From: Formicarius rufipectus
Lineage: Eukaryota; Chordata; Aves; Passeriformes; Formicariidae
Assembly (NCBI GenBank): GCA_013399695.1
Contig: VXAU01000197.1
Span: 4,794,633-4,858,632 of the forward strand
DNA: 64,000 bases
Direction of reading: 5' to 3'
The notes beneath the pieces are model-generated. The model was not told the origin of the DNA and did no database searches. It worked only from the letters and a program-made list of their open reading frames with translations. The position numbers and the translations under genes are program-made. Position 1 is the first letter of the stretch. Each line of letters starts with the position of its first letter. Positions 22,706 to 34,700 of the stretch are shown here, one piece after another.

Positions 22706-23569
22706 GAGAGGGATAGGCACTCAAGGTACAACTTGTTACATCCTGACAGCCCTAAGGCATCAAGTCTTCCTGGATAAGACCCCTGAGGCAGGTCAGTGAT
22801 CCATCAGCTCAGCCACACTGCAGGGTTTGCCCAGATTATGCCTTGGGAACACAGCAGAGCCTGCAGGAGTTTCTGCTGCTCACACCACGGTATCAGAGCT
22901 CAGTGCCACGCCAGATCCTGCAGCAAAGCTTTTGGGTGCCACCAGTTTGCAAGGACCTCCTTAAAACCACATCTGTCTGCAGTTACCCTGTGCCTGAGCC
23001 CTGGAAAGAACTGGTGGGAGGCACAGAAAGTGGTGCTCTCTCTCCTGTCCCTTTGCCAATCATGATGACTTCAGCTCCCTGCTTCTGTGCCAGGGATGTT
23101 GTCGCCTACCCCCAGGTGGAGGGAGTACAGCCATGCTGGTGGCACTGCCCAAAGGAACTGCTCACTCACACTCTGGGAAAGCAGAGATAAATACAAGTGG
23201 GATGTTTGGAGGATAGAATTTGGAATGGAAAGAGCTGCACTCTGGAAGTGTGGACAGCGTTCCCAGCTCTGCCACAGTCTCCCTGCAAGCACCCCGTACC
23301 TCTCCTCCTCTCTAGATTTCCAGGAGCTGTCAGCATCCAGAACTTCTGAAGCTCAGACCCTTGACCAAGTGAGGCACCAGCACAGTTTGCAGCACCCATC
23401 AGGGCTTTATGGCTATATAAAGTCATATCCAGTAATACAGAAGTAGATCTATATTTTTGTTTGTAAATAAAGTCGAGGAAAAGCTTTGCAACACCTGACA
23501 TTTGCAAGAAAGCAAATTATATCCATTAATGATACTTTCTCCAGGGCTTCCAAGCAGGGTAAAAGATTA

Positions 23570-23910
23570 AAAAAGCAGCCTCTAGCCATTGTATATGTTC
23601 CTAATGTATCTGTGCTTCTAAACTATCTTTAATTAATGAAATATCCCCAAATTACTTATTAATAAGGATCTGTGGGCTTTGTAAACTCCAGACATTTTGC
23701 ATGAATTAAAGAACAATATAATGAAGTTTTAATGAATACAAAGTCACAGTTACTGTAAAATTTATATATAGCAAGCCAGAGGGGGAAGGAATTTAAAAGC
23801 ACCTTTAATCATAGGTTATTGGCAGTTAGATAGCTCATTTTTGTACTTTTCTAATGGGTGCTTGGTATTTATACTATCACATTTATCATGGTCTGACTTG
23901 GTACAGTATA
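23570..23910. promoter_or_regulatory. AT-rich candidate conserved element upstream of the AACS 3' end
   Basis: About 340 bp with few simple repeats and many TTAATTAA/TAAT and octamer-like (TTTTGCATGAATTAAAG) motifs, and no CpG. It resembles vertebrate conserved non-coding sequence in texture. No gene is seen. Confidence 0.28.
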
Positions 23911-24521
23911 GAAAGCACCAGCACATTTAAAGCCTCATTTGCTAATGAGAGATTTCTGCATCCTACGGAGTGTGGGGCTGGTGTCCACACTGACTGTGTG
24001 GAACAGTCACAGCCACCTGAGAGGGGCTAATCCAAGCTGCATTTATGGGCAGTTTATTCTTACCAAGCCACTGGTTGCAATATTTGACTTGTCCTGCTAC
24101 AGCCTTCAGCATTCTGGAGCCAGTGAACCTTTAGATTTTGCCCTCAGTGCTAGAGAAAACCTCCCAGTGCTCAGGTGCATCCCTTTTGCCAACATTAACA
24201 TATCACAACCTACAGCTTCTCACTGCACTACACAAAGCACACCTTCAGCACATTTCCTTCCACTTCTGTTCACCTGGGACCTTCTCCATGAGCCAGCTGT
24301 GCACACAGAACTAGCAGCAATGTTTTACTTGTCTTGGGTTCTGTCTAAGAAAAAAGGATCAAACTGTCAGGAAGTTTTGGACTTGGATTAAAAAAAACCC
24401 AAACATTCAAATCAGTAACAAATTAAGCTAAGAATTATCCATGACACTCAGTTTAAAGGAAAATAAAGACAGTAATAGTTGAATCAGAATATATAATTAT
24501 ATATATAAAGAATCAATTCAT

Positions 24522-24527
24522 TTTAAT
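24522..24527 (-). terminator. Candidate AACS poly(A) signal ATTAAA (distal)
   Basis: A second minus-strand ATTAAA about 1.13 kb after the stop, followed by a TA-rich tract. It is an alternative end for the 3' UTR and has a weaker GU-rich context than the proximal one. Confidence 0.22.
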
Positions 24528-24812
24528 TAACTCTTTATCAACACTGAACGCATTCAACACAGTTTAAGTACAGTAATAATTCACCCACAAAATTCAAATA
24601 GTGCAGGAGACACTGGATGCCAGAGGGTCATACAACTACTGCAACTGTATTTTATGAAAAACAAAAACACTTTAGTGCTTCCATTTTACTGTTTTGCTAT
24701 GCTCATTACAGTATTTTTCCCTTTATAAACTGGAAGGATACAGAGCTAGAAAACATTTGTCTTTCACTGTCAACATGACGTTTAGTAAAAAAAGTTACAA
24801 AACCCATCAGCT

Positions 24813-24818
24813 TTTAAT
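24813..24818 (-). terminator. Candidate AACS poly(A) signal ATTAAA (proximal)
   Basis: ATTAAA reads on the minus strand about 840 nt after the stop codon. About 15 nt further downstream it is followed by a run of seven T and then GTCATGTTGACAGTG, a plausible U/GU-rich downstream element. Confirmation needs 3'-end reads. Confidence 0.35.
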
Positions 24819-25625
24819 AAACACACACACTGGAATTCCTCAGTTAACCTGACATGGAATCACTGCCTCAGAGCCAATAAAGGACTTCAACCAAGGAAGC
24901 AAAATGCCTTCAACTGTAATTATGTTAATTCAGAGTAATGACAGTCACTTCTATGGAAATAACCTGGAGTTACCCCAGGAACAAGGAGGAGGCAACTGCT
25001 CCCTCACCTTCTGAGCCCCCAGAAGTCTATCAACCAAAAGCTTAGAACAATAGGAAGGCTACATCACAAAATGAAGCAGCAATTACCTTCAAGGGTACTG
25101 TGAGTTATTTCCAGACTGAAATTATTCTGAGTCGAGTCAAATGGGTTTAGTGCATTATGATTTGGATTTATAAAAACATTTAAGTGCACACTACATATAG
25201 AACACTTGTATGTTTCAGGGTCAAGGAGGTAAAATCACTGTATATTCCTTATAGGTGACTGAAACACATGGATTGAAAAGTGTTGCTAAAATTCCAGTTT
25301 TAAAAAAAAAGCAAACATTTTATCAAAGAAATAAGCTAACTGCAACTATTAGTGCTCCCATTTGATGGGCTGATGTAAATCTAACCAGAAAAGATGCACT
25401 CATATATATAAAAATCAAAACAGGCAGGTTTCTCCTTCCAGGCTGGAAAAAAACTCCAAAAGATATGGCATCTCAATGAAAGGGAGCTAAGCTTTACCCA
25501 AGCCTTTCGTAATGCACTTCATGAAATATTTTTTCCTTTTAAAAGAACCACTGGTATTAAATAGAGCTTTTTCTTTACATATAGTATTGGTATATACAAA
25601 ACAAACACAGAACAAGGACAGATGC

Positions 25626-25647
25626 AAAAAAACAAACAAACAAACAA
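25626..25647 (+). repeat. (AAAC)n microsatellite in the AACS 3' UTR
   Basis: A run of A followed by four AAAC-type units lies a few bases past the AACS stop codon; on the transcript it reads as (GTTT)n. It is short and probably variable in length. Confidence 0.7.
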
Positions 25648-25653
25648 GTGACT

Positions 25654-25791
25654 TTAATAGTCTTGAAGCTCAGGAATATTTTGGTACAGGTCCAAAGCCT
25701 CTGGGTTTGAGAAAGCTCCCCGCTGCTCAACTTCTTTCCCTGCAATTATTTGCTTCACAGCTATTTCCACTTTTTTTCCATTTACTGTATA
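25654..25791 (-). CDS. AACS: AACS coding exon 18 with stop (residues 623-667)
   Basis: The exon encodes [20 protein letters not shown], then [20 protein letters not shown] and ELQDY, ending at TAA (25654-25656). NGKK at 626-629 is the A10 motif, whose lysine completes the adenylation site and is an acetylation site in related synthetases. The acceptor is GTTTTTCAG. Confidence 0.97.
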   Translation of the reverse strand, partial: YTVNGKKVEIAVKQIIAGKEVEQRGAFSNPEALDLYQNIPELQDY

Positions 25792-28700
25792 CTGAAAAAC
25801 AAAACCAGCAAAGATAAAATTACATTTTTTTGATGTAGCAGCTTTATGGAAATATTCATGAAACCCCCCACCAATCCCAGAACTCTATCAAAATTTAGCA
25901 AAGTGCCTTTTCTTCTGTTATACTTCAAGCACTTTCTTCTGAGAAATCACTTGAAGAGTAGGTGGAATTCAAGGAGTTTATATGTCATTTTAGTTTATTA
26001 CTCCTATTGGCAATACTGTGAGAGCACGATCAAGCTCCAGTATAAAACAACAAAACCAGATCAGAATCATGGTATAAACACTAAAAATATTTATGTTTTG
26101 ACACATCCAAATATCAAACAATTTTTTGTTTTATATGGGTGGGCTAAAAAACAAAGCCCAGCTGCACTGGGACTTGGAAGAAAATCATGATTTTCTTATC
26201 TAAATGGACAGTTTTTTTCTAATAGGGCAAAATGAAACTGAGTTTAATGATCATCTATAGTTAAATGTTTCAAAACAAACCAGAGTAAACAAAATAAACT
26301 GTAGCAAACAGAAAGTTCACCTCCACTTACGAGTCACACAAATTCTATTACATTGTGTTACTCAAACAAGGACATTGCAGAAAAACCCACCCAAATTCTT
26401 CCTGGGATAAGAGCAGTATAGCTTCTGACTAGTGAAGTACTAGAAGGAAGAACTACTCCAATGTGAACAGCAACTGCCAAGGTCCATTCTGGATGATTTT
26501 TGCTTTTATAGGCATCAAGGTTTTATTAGCCCCTTCCTTGTGCTGGTACCACTGAGACATTTTAGGGATGACAACTTTTAAATGCTGACCTTCAAATATC
26601 AACTTAGTCTTGCCTGTCTGCTCTGGGAATAGGATCCACTGACCAAGGAACTATCAAGGAACTCAGGTTGTTCCTCCAAAGCCACTGAAACTCAACTCCA
26701 GGCACCATCTTTTTCACTCAAGATCATTCAGAGCCAAGTTCAATAATCCTCAACTCCATATTGATCTTTATGCTAAACCAAACATTTCCTTATTAGATCT
26801 ACTGAAGTCATGTGTAATCCAACCCTTCTGAGTCACCTTACTTAACCACTCTTCTTCCTTCTCAGTGATCAGCAACCTAATTTTCACAAGTGCCCAGAAT
26901 CCTCAGTGGCCTGCAAGGGAACTGTCTGCTTTAAGAAAAGATCAGACTGTTCAAAGCAAATTTGTTTACTTTAATCAGTTAGTCTTGTGGATGATGACCA
27001 GAGTACTTATCTGGCCAGGACAGGACCAGATAGATCTGCACTACCTTTTTTTTTAACACCCATTAAAGCCATTCTTTGTATTTACTAAATCACCTCATCA
27101 CAGCTGCAGCATTTCTATCAGAGATTGGTGTCAGGATTAGACTATTTTCAGAATGAGGATTCAAACACATTTCTAAAAGCAGCAGGAAATAGGAGGTTTC
27201 CCTTCCAAGCAAAACTGTAGAAGAGAGATGGAAGACAGCTTTGATCACTTTACCACTGGCACATTTCTCTGAAAGGTAATTAAAATTCACTCCATTCTCA
27301 ATTCAGTCAATGTGCAAACTAATTAATGATCTGAGCAGGCTTTCCTGAGGGGCAGCCCATCACAAACACCTCCCTGTCATCAACTTTGTGCTGTACATTC
27401 AGGTGATTTATACAGTTCACAAGTTCAACCCTTCATGCAGAAGCGGAGTAGCAGCTCAGAAAACATTTACCATCCCTTCAGGGAATTTTTTTTATTTTTT
27501 TTTTTTTTACACTTACGCAAGAAAGACATTCTGGGCCAAGTACTATTTGTCAACAGTGGCCTGAAACAGATCTCAGCAGATCAGAACCAGATCTGCGCGG
27601 ACCACAGAGGTTGGTAGCTGAACCCTAGAGCCCTTTCACAAGGAAACAATACTGGCAAAGAAGGGTATTAGAGTACCAAATTATGGAGAACTCAAGTCTG
27701 TGTGCAAATGGACTTGGAAAAGCTACCCTTTCCACCCCCATCCTGCTGCTCAGAGCTGTTGAGGAGTCTGTAGCATCAGAAAGAACTATAAAAACAGATA
27801 GTCCAGCTGAAGTGTTCATACAAAGAGCACAGTAGCAGAACAGCTTCAGAAGACTGAGCATGCAGAACCTTGAGCTACTCAAATTTCTCCTCCCACACAG
27901 GCACAACAATTTCAATTACTGTTACAGTTAAGACAGTGATGGAGCTACATTTAAGTGGCTAAACAGATGTAAAAGTGAAATGATTTTCAAAATGATTTTC
28001 TGAATTTGCTGAGTGCTCCCACCTTTCCTAAGAATGTCACTCCTAGCAGGAAAACAAAAACAAAATAAGGTTATGGATAGCCAGAAAAACTCACTTAAAT
28101 TACCTTTTTTAATATTTTCCTTTAAGAGGCCAAGGATATATTACTGAGAAAATGCAATACATTTGAAAAACAAAAAACATGCTTAGCTGAAGAGGAGATG
28201 AAAAGACGTTGCTAGGCAACATAGACAAACTATTTATAAAGCTCGACTACACTTTTGAGATGCTAAAATTTCCATGTATGTGGGTTTGAAGAGCAATGAC
28301 AACTGCTCCTTAATTACTATTCAAGGTGACAAAGAAAAAAGTAGGCAGCCTTTTCCATGGCATACCGGAATGCCTTTGGTTTCCAGGATGAGGCTGGGAA
28401 CGTGCCTGGCGGAGAGCGCGAGCCGGATCGCGTCCTGGATCCTCTTCACCAGGCTCTTGCTGAACGTGTGGCCTGATGCCATCTTCAGGAAGAGGATCAC
28501 CCTCTCCTCCCCATCTTTGTTGTACTGAGGGACACAGAGGCTATCAGAAACCTCCTCAAAGGCTTCCACTGGAAAAGAAAGGGAAATCCCTCATTAGGAT
28601 TTGTATGAGTGTGTCATTCTGCATGCACAGTTTTTGTGGTTGTACCAGAAGAAGTCATCCCTCCTACAGCTGCAAAGGCAAACAGACAGCTGGGCTCAGT

Positions 28701-31700
28701 TATCCCTTTAGAGTGCTCTGAAATTTTAACTCCTGACCAGGTGAAAATCCAGGTGTAAGAGTCATACATTTAGGCCCATAAAAAAAATTTTTGCTGTAAC
28801 TTTTGGGACAGATAATAAGCTGTTACACTAAGCCATTTTCTTTGGCTTTCCTCACAGTCCCCATTGCTATACAGACGGGAGAATAATGTGCCTGATGACA
28901 AGAACAAGGAGGCAACAGGTTAAATCTCAGGTTAGCACCTTTGCAGGGACAGTTTCACCATCTGTCACAACATCCATAGTCTTTAAAGCAGAAGCACAAG
29001 CTCAAGAACTAGTTCTTAATTATCTAGTAAGGTACAAAAAAAAACCAAAAAAACAGTGTCAAGAGCTTGTCTTGGGGGGGGGAAAAGCCTGACAAGTTCA
29101 ATACTCTTATAAACCTGTATGATACTGTAAAGCCTTACTCTAAGCTCCTTAAGATGGTGCTTTTTTCAGTTACTCATCTTCCACCCTACAGATACCTCAG
29201 CAAAGCAACCAGTTTCAAGTTTACAGAAGTAAAATTTCACCAGTGCTAATATACTCTGTACTCTCTTCATTTTGAAAAGCAGCAAATCTTATTACTTAAT
29301 CCTTTCAACCACTTTTATAATACTTCAATTTCAGATTTAAGGCAACAAATTTACAGCTGGAAAAGGTGGAAAGATGATTTCATACCTATGTTATAGATTT
29401 CAGAACTGCCAAATCTTACTCCATTTGGATTTAATGTACCATCACTGAAAAAAAAAAAATCAGACACAAAACAAAGCATTAAAATGTGATTACAGTTTGA
29501 TGAAGAGGAAAAATTGATGCAATTAACCAAGTCTCTCTACATTTCAGGCAATGAAAGTGCAGCCACTTTAGAAACAGAATTGCAAGAGAATTTAATTCTA
29601 AAAGGCATTTTGCTCATTAGAATGAAGCTGTACACAGAACCTCAACATTAGTCTTTCAACTGTGTTTCAAACAGCAGCTTTGAAATGCAAGTTGAAATGC
29701 AAGCAGAAAATTTAGCCCCAGTTGTGATCCTGAATGTCTAATGATCACTGAAACAGGCACAATCTGGCTCTCTTATAATTAATTTTTGCTGTAAAACAAG
29801 TTGATGGTAAAGGCAAGACCAGAAGTCAATCTCCCAGTCATCACCTTGAATGTGCTGCACTCTCAAGTAAAACTAGTGACCATTATAAACCATGCAACAC
29901 AAACTCCAGTACTGTTTTGTGTTCACATATACAGAAGTGGAGTAGAACTTTGAAATGCAGTCCCTTCCCTCTAATCCAGCTGCTCTGATTAATTTAAGGG
30001 TGGAGATTGCAAATTTTAACACTTGTTTACTCAAAACACTTGTACCAAAATCCTTTACCTGCGACCCAGCATAACAATTCCTCCTGTCTTGGGATTAATT
30101 TTGCAGTAGTCACCATGGGCCCAGACACCTATTGGGGAATGGCAGAGGTCAAGCAGCTGGTTTCTGACTCATCCAGTCACAGCAGACATTTGCATAACTT
30201 AACTCACATTAACTTAGTAAAATACATAAAGAGAACATCAGATATACTTTGACAACTATCTACAGCAAGTGCAGCAGTATTTAACTACACAAAATTCACA
30301 CTGCACTTACTACCAAGAGCTAGCACACCCAGGAGTAGTCATACACAAGGATCAAACTTCACATTATCCTCTGATGGCTTGTTTGCATGACTGCACAGCA
30401 GACCTTACAAAACAGATTAACAGCTCCTCTGAACACCACATTTTGAGCAAGCTGGAAGCATCTTCCACAAAGGTAAACTATTCCCACCAGTCTTTCTTGA
30501 TCCACTTCTTTTATGATGTTCAGTTCTGTGCAAGAAGCTTTCAGGGCTTGCATAATAGGTCTGAACAATTCTCTGGGGAGCTTATGTGCTTAGTGTTCTT
30601 GGTCTGTGCTAATGTAAAATCAGATTTGACCTTTCAGAGCTAGAATGACTTCTGTATTATTCTTAAGATTGATAATGCTACAACAGCCTGCCAAAACTAA
30701 ACACAGAAGCCAATTCTACTCAAGTTTTTCTAAAAAAAAAAATTTCCAACCTCCATTATTTGCACATGCAGGTGCACATAAGACCATTTTCTAACTTAAG
30801 TGTTACAGCCTTAAGCCCATTTACAAAGGAAGACAAAAAAGGGATTTCAGACAGAACCTCTGGACCACAGTGATTTCAGTCTAACCATCATGCAGATTTT
30901 ACTGCTGTCAGGCTTACATGCAGACTGCAACTTCCACATTCCCTCGATTTTCCTTTATGATTATCTCCTGCTGAACATTCAGAGTTCTCTTGTGAAAACA
31001 CACTGTATTGCTGCCATTTTAAAACAAAACAAAAAAAAGGCATCTGTCTCCAAAAAACAGCAGTTGGATGTCCTGCTCCTATAAAATCCCTGCCCAGGGG
31101 GCAGCATGGATTTCAGCATCACATAAGGAAAAGCCCTGGATGAGCAGAGTCCTCCATAACTATTAGGGAGAAAAGCTCTGGCCAACATTGCCTGTTCCTT
31201 TACTTTGTAGGAGACGATGAATGCAGAATATGCATGTCTGAGGCAGCATATACTTCATCCTCATGCTAATGAGGTAGCAGGTCAGCACTTTCCCTTGGGA
31301 TTCACTCCTCCAGCTAGGCAGGAACAGTCTGGCAGAGGTGCAGTAGCACTCATTAATAGCTGATTGCTACCTGACCTGTTCAGCACTTCCATTTCACACT
31401 CATGCCAAGCAGTCTGTGCCTGCACTGCAGACTGGAAGGCTGAGACAGTCACATCTGCCTAATAAGAGCAGCAAAATGAGATTAGAGCCTTGCAGATATT
31501 CTTACTAGTTTGACTGGGATACATATGCAAAACAAAGCAAACAGAGTGAGATATTATGAAACATGCTGTGGAGTTCTCACCCTGGAAATCGAGATTCAAA
31601 GCTGCATGTGCCTGTCACCAGGCAATAGCAAATGAACTTCCTAACAGCACCAATACCATCTGTATCCTTGGTCAGCCTGAGCAATATCCAAAGCCCTTCA

Positions 31701-34700
31701 CAACATACCTGGGAATTTTGAAAAATAAGCTTTTCTGTATTTGCTTCCATTCTCATCATTCCAGAAGTGTGTGGGCTGACAAGGAATAGGCTTGATACAA
31801 ACCAGCTCTCCACTTTCACCCCAAACTGGTTTTCCTGTATGCAAAGAAAGAGGCATTTTCTGTATTCCTCTTCTGTGAATAACAGAGCACCAAAGCAAAG
31901 AGCACCTACAGTTATCACTGACTATTACAGCCAGACACTGGTCTGAGATGGGCTGGGACTGATGGTCTTGGTTTCAATTGGTGTTCTGTTCTTAAGTTCA
32001 TGCCTGCCTTAATCTCAGTAACTTCAGGAGAGCTACACTACAGGGTGGAAGCCAGCCTGGCATCCCCAGCAACACAGCTAATGACCAACACCAAATGCTG
32101 GAATTTGCCCTTGATGTGCTTTAGCAGAGTAATGGAAAAGGAGGGACTATTATCTTCACTAGAGTCCTGTACAATCCAGACCAGGTGGATACATAGGCAG
32201 TTCTCATGAAATATGTTTCTCAAGTGGAATCACCCATTAACAGCAGACTGTTTACCCATCTGATGAATTAAAATTACGGTCATATAACAACCATTTCATA
32301 ACCATGTATAGTATTTTTGGTAGTAGTTACCTTCATCATTCCATGCTTCTACAGCCATTCCAAGATTTCTGGCCTGAATTTCTCCTTTGTAAACTGGAAC
32401 TGTAACATTCTGACCCATGAAACACGAAATGATATCTGTCCCACCTAGAATAAAAGAAATACATTTTAAATATACAGCACTATTTGAAAAAAAGCAAACC
32501 TGAAAGCCATACGTGAACTCTGGAACAGAAAACTGCCACCTTTGCCAGATTCTTCTGTTCCACACTAAGCATCATATAACAAACAGTTCTATCTAGAGTG
32601 TTGTGACTTTTAATAAAAAGGTTTCCTTCCTTACTTTATATATGTACGCCTTTCATGCAGAACTACCCCTTAAGGCAGAACTTTTCTCCTTTCAACAGTT
32701 TCTTGAATGCCATTTTAGGAAATTTCCATTTGTAGGAAAGTAAGAAAAAAAACAGGCCCTAGTTTAGAGACATAGGGTATTTACAGAATTACTTAGAAGT
32801 GTTTTCTTGTTTGTTTTGATTAAAGTAACCAGTCAAGCTACCTCACTCAACATTTACTTAGCCTTTATATCTTCTTAGCATAGGAGGAGGGGAGCCATGC
32901 CTATAAGATGAACAGTTATCTTAAGAAAAATAGATACTGTCAAAGTGCTTGCTTAACTGGAATATTTATAGTCTTCCTAAGACTTCAAGGAAGTAGAATT
33001 AAGACACAAATCAATCATGTTGCCTTTACTCAAAAATAGGCTTCTGCATTAGTCTATTAATGTCTGTAGTAGCAAGTTCTAGATTCAGCACTACTCTTAC
33101 TGAGCCCAGAGTCTGAGATAACTTCAGTAGCAGAATAGTTATACTTTAAAAATCAAACTGAGTTAAAAAGCTCTTTGAAAGAGTCAGTCCTTGTTACAAA
33201 GCAAAATGAGTAGTGCTGTGGTGTATCTTATGTGAGTAGAAGTTGCCCTTGCTAGCACTGCTCATAACAAACTGCACAGCACGGGGGCTTGATATTTCTC
33301 TAATTATATAATTTACAAAAAAACCTGTCTGCAGTGCCAATTACTTGGCACAAAAGAACTGAAGTGGGAACTCTCCAAGAGATATTTTCTGCTAAAGTCA
33401 GCTATTTGCAGAACAGTATGTTCTTCAGGTTAATAGACTCTTTTCTTGATCCCAACCCTGCTACCCCTAAGGACAGCCAGTCAAAATAAATGATCATACT
33501 TACAAAGAGCTAAGATCCAAAACATCCACCAAAACCCCTTTGGAGTGTATGAGTTTGATTACGGCACAGTGAATTATGCAGAAAAATCTCTGCACTAAAA
33601 AGACAGTTCATTCCAGTTTAACTACAGCCAATCCCAAATGATCCAAGGCTTAAGCTTCCCAAACATACAGCACAAATAAGTAAGAAGGAATTGCACAGGC
33701 AATCAAGAGAATTGCTGAGATGCTGCAGTATAAAAGCATCACCTGAAATGGATCCCAGGAGGACACTGCTTTTTATGTGTTTGTAGACATACTCATAGCT
33801 TTGAGATTTGAGTGGTGATCCTGTAGACAGGATAGTGTGGAGCGTTTGGAGATTGTGTGTTTCACCTTAAAAAGGAGAAAAATCAACATAAGTTAAGGTG
33901 TAATTTTTACAAGAGTTCAGAACTTTGTCACTACAATCCAGAATAATTACATAAAGGACTGTGACAAAATCGAGGGCCAGAACCAGGAGATGAAAGGTAG
34001 GAGGGAGGACAGGAGGGATTCTCTAGCTTTTTGAAGCTTACATGGCTTTAAGTTTTTCTCTTCTAGCACAGCCAGCCACTTTGCACCCGTTCCAAGGATG
34101 GTGATCCTACAGGGGAAAAGAGTTCATATATTTTGCATATTTAAATATGCTAAGATTCTAAAGACCTGCAATTCCCAGTGCAGTAAGCAGAGGCTGTTAG
34201 ACACTGTACATGGATTAGTCAAACAATGCAGTCTCTTAAAGCTTTCTAAGTGCAAAGCACATACTTTTGAACTATCAAAATTAGTCAGATCACATGTCAT
34301 TTCTGCAGCTTTGAAACTTTTCAGTTGATCTTTAAATATTAAATCTCACCTCATGGAAACATTCACTTACATTTACACAGATTTGTAACTGCAGAACATT
34401 CCGAAGACATCAGAAAATGTTATGTTTACTTCATTAATGGGCCATAATGGCCACAAAGCTGTGTAACACAAAGCTGCTGCTTTGGTACACTCCTACACAG
34501 AAAAACTTTGCCATTTCAGGGCACAGCTGGATACAAAATGCTTGATTCTGAGACAGCAGCCAGTGATTTTCTGGAGATACCTAGGCAGTTTCTACCAGTG
34601 AAAGCCTGAATTTCCACTGCCTAAACAAACAGGAAATTTGACCCAATTGAACAGTGTGGCAAAGTCTATTTAGAGCTCTCCAATACAATAAAATTGCCTT

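Larger units (their letters stand above)
16720..24520. other. Intergenic region between 16.7 kb and the AACS 3' end
   Basis: This contains two CR1 remnants, the G18 run, an A18 tract at 22688-22705 and the AT-rich blocks listed separately. Open frames such as 19266-19748 (+, 160 codons) show no recognisable protein and overlap frames on both strands. Confidence 0.6.
24813..25653 (-). other. AACS: Probable AACS 3' untranslated region
   Basis: This AT-rich stretch follows the AACS stop codon. No AATAAA was found on the minus strand close to the stop. The nearest plausible signal is ATTAAA at 24813-24818, followed on the minus strand by a T-rich and GT-containing tract. The 3' boundary is a guess: a second ATTAAA lies at 24522-24527. 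Confidence 0.4.

Noticed and set aside
23939..24391. 150-codon plus-strand frame
   Set aside because: It resembles no protein family and sits in non-coding DNA past the AACS 3' end; probably chance.
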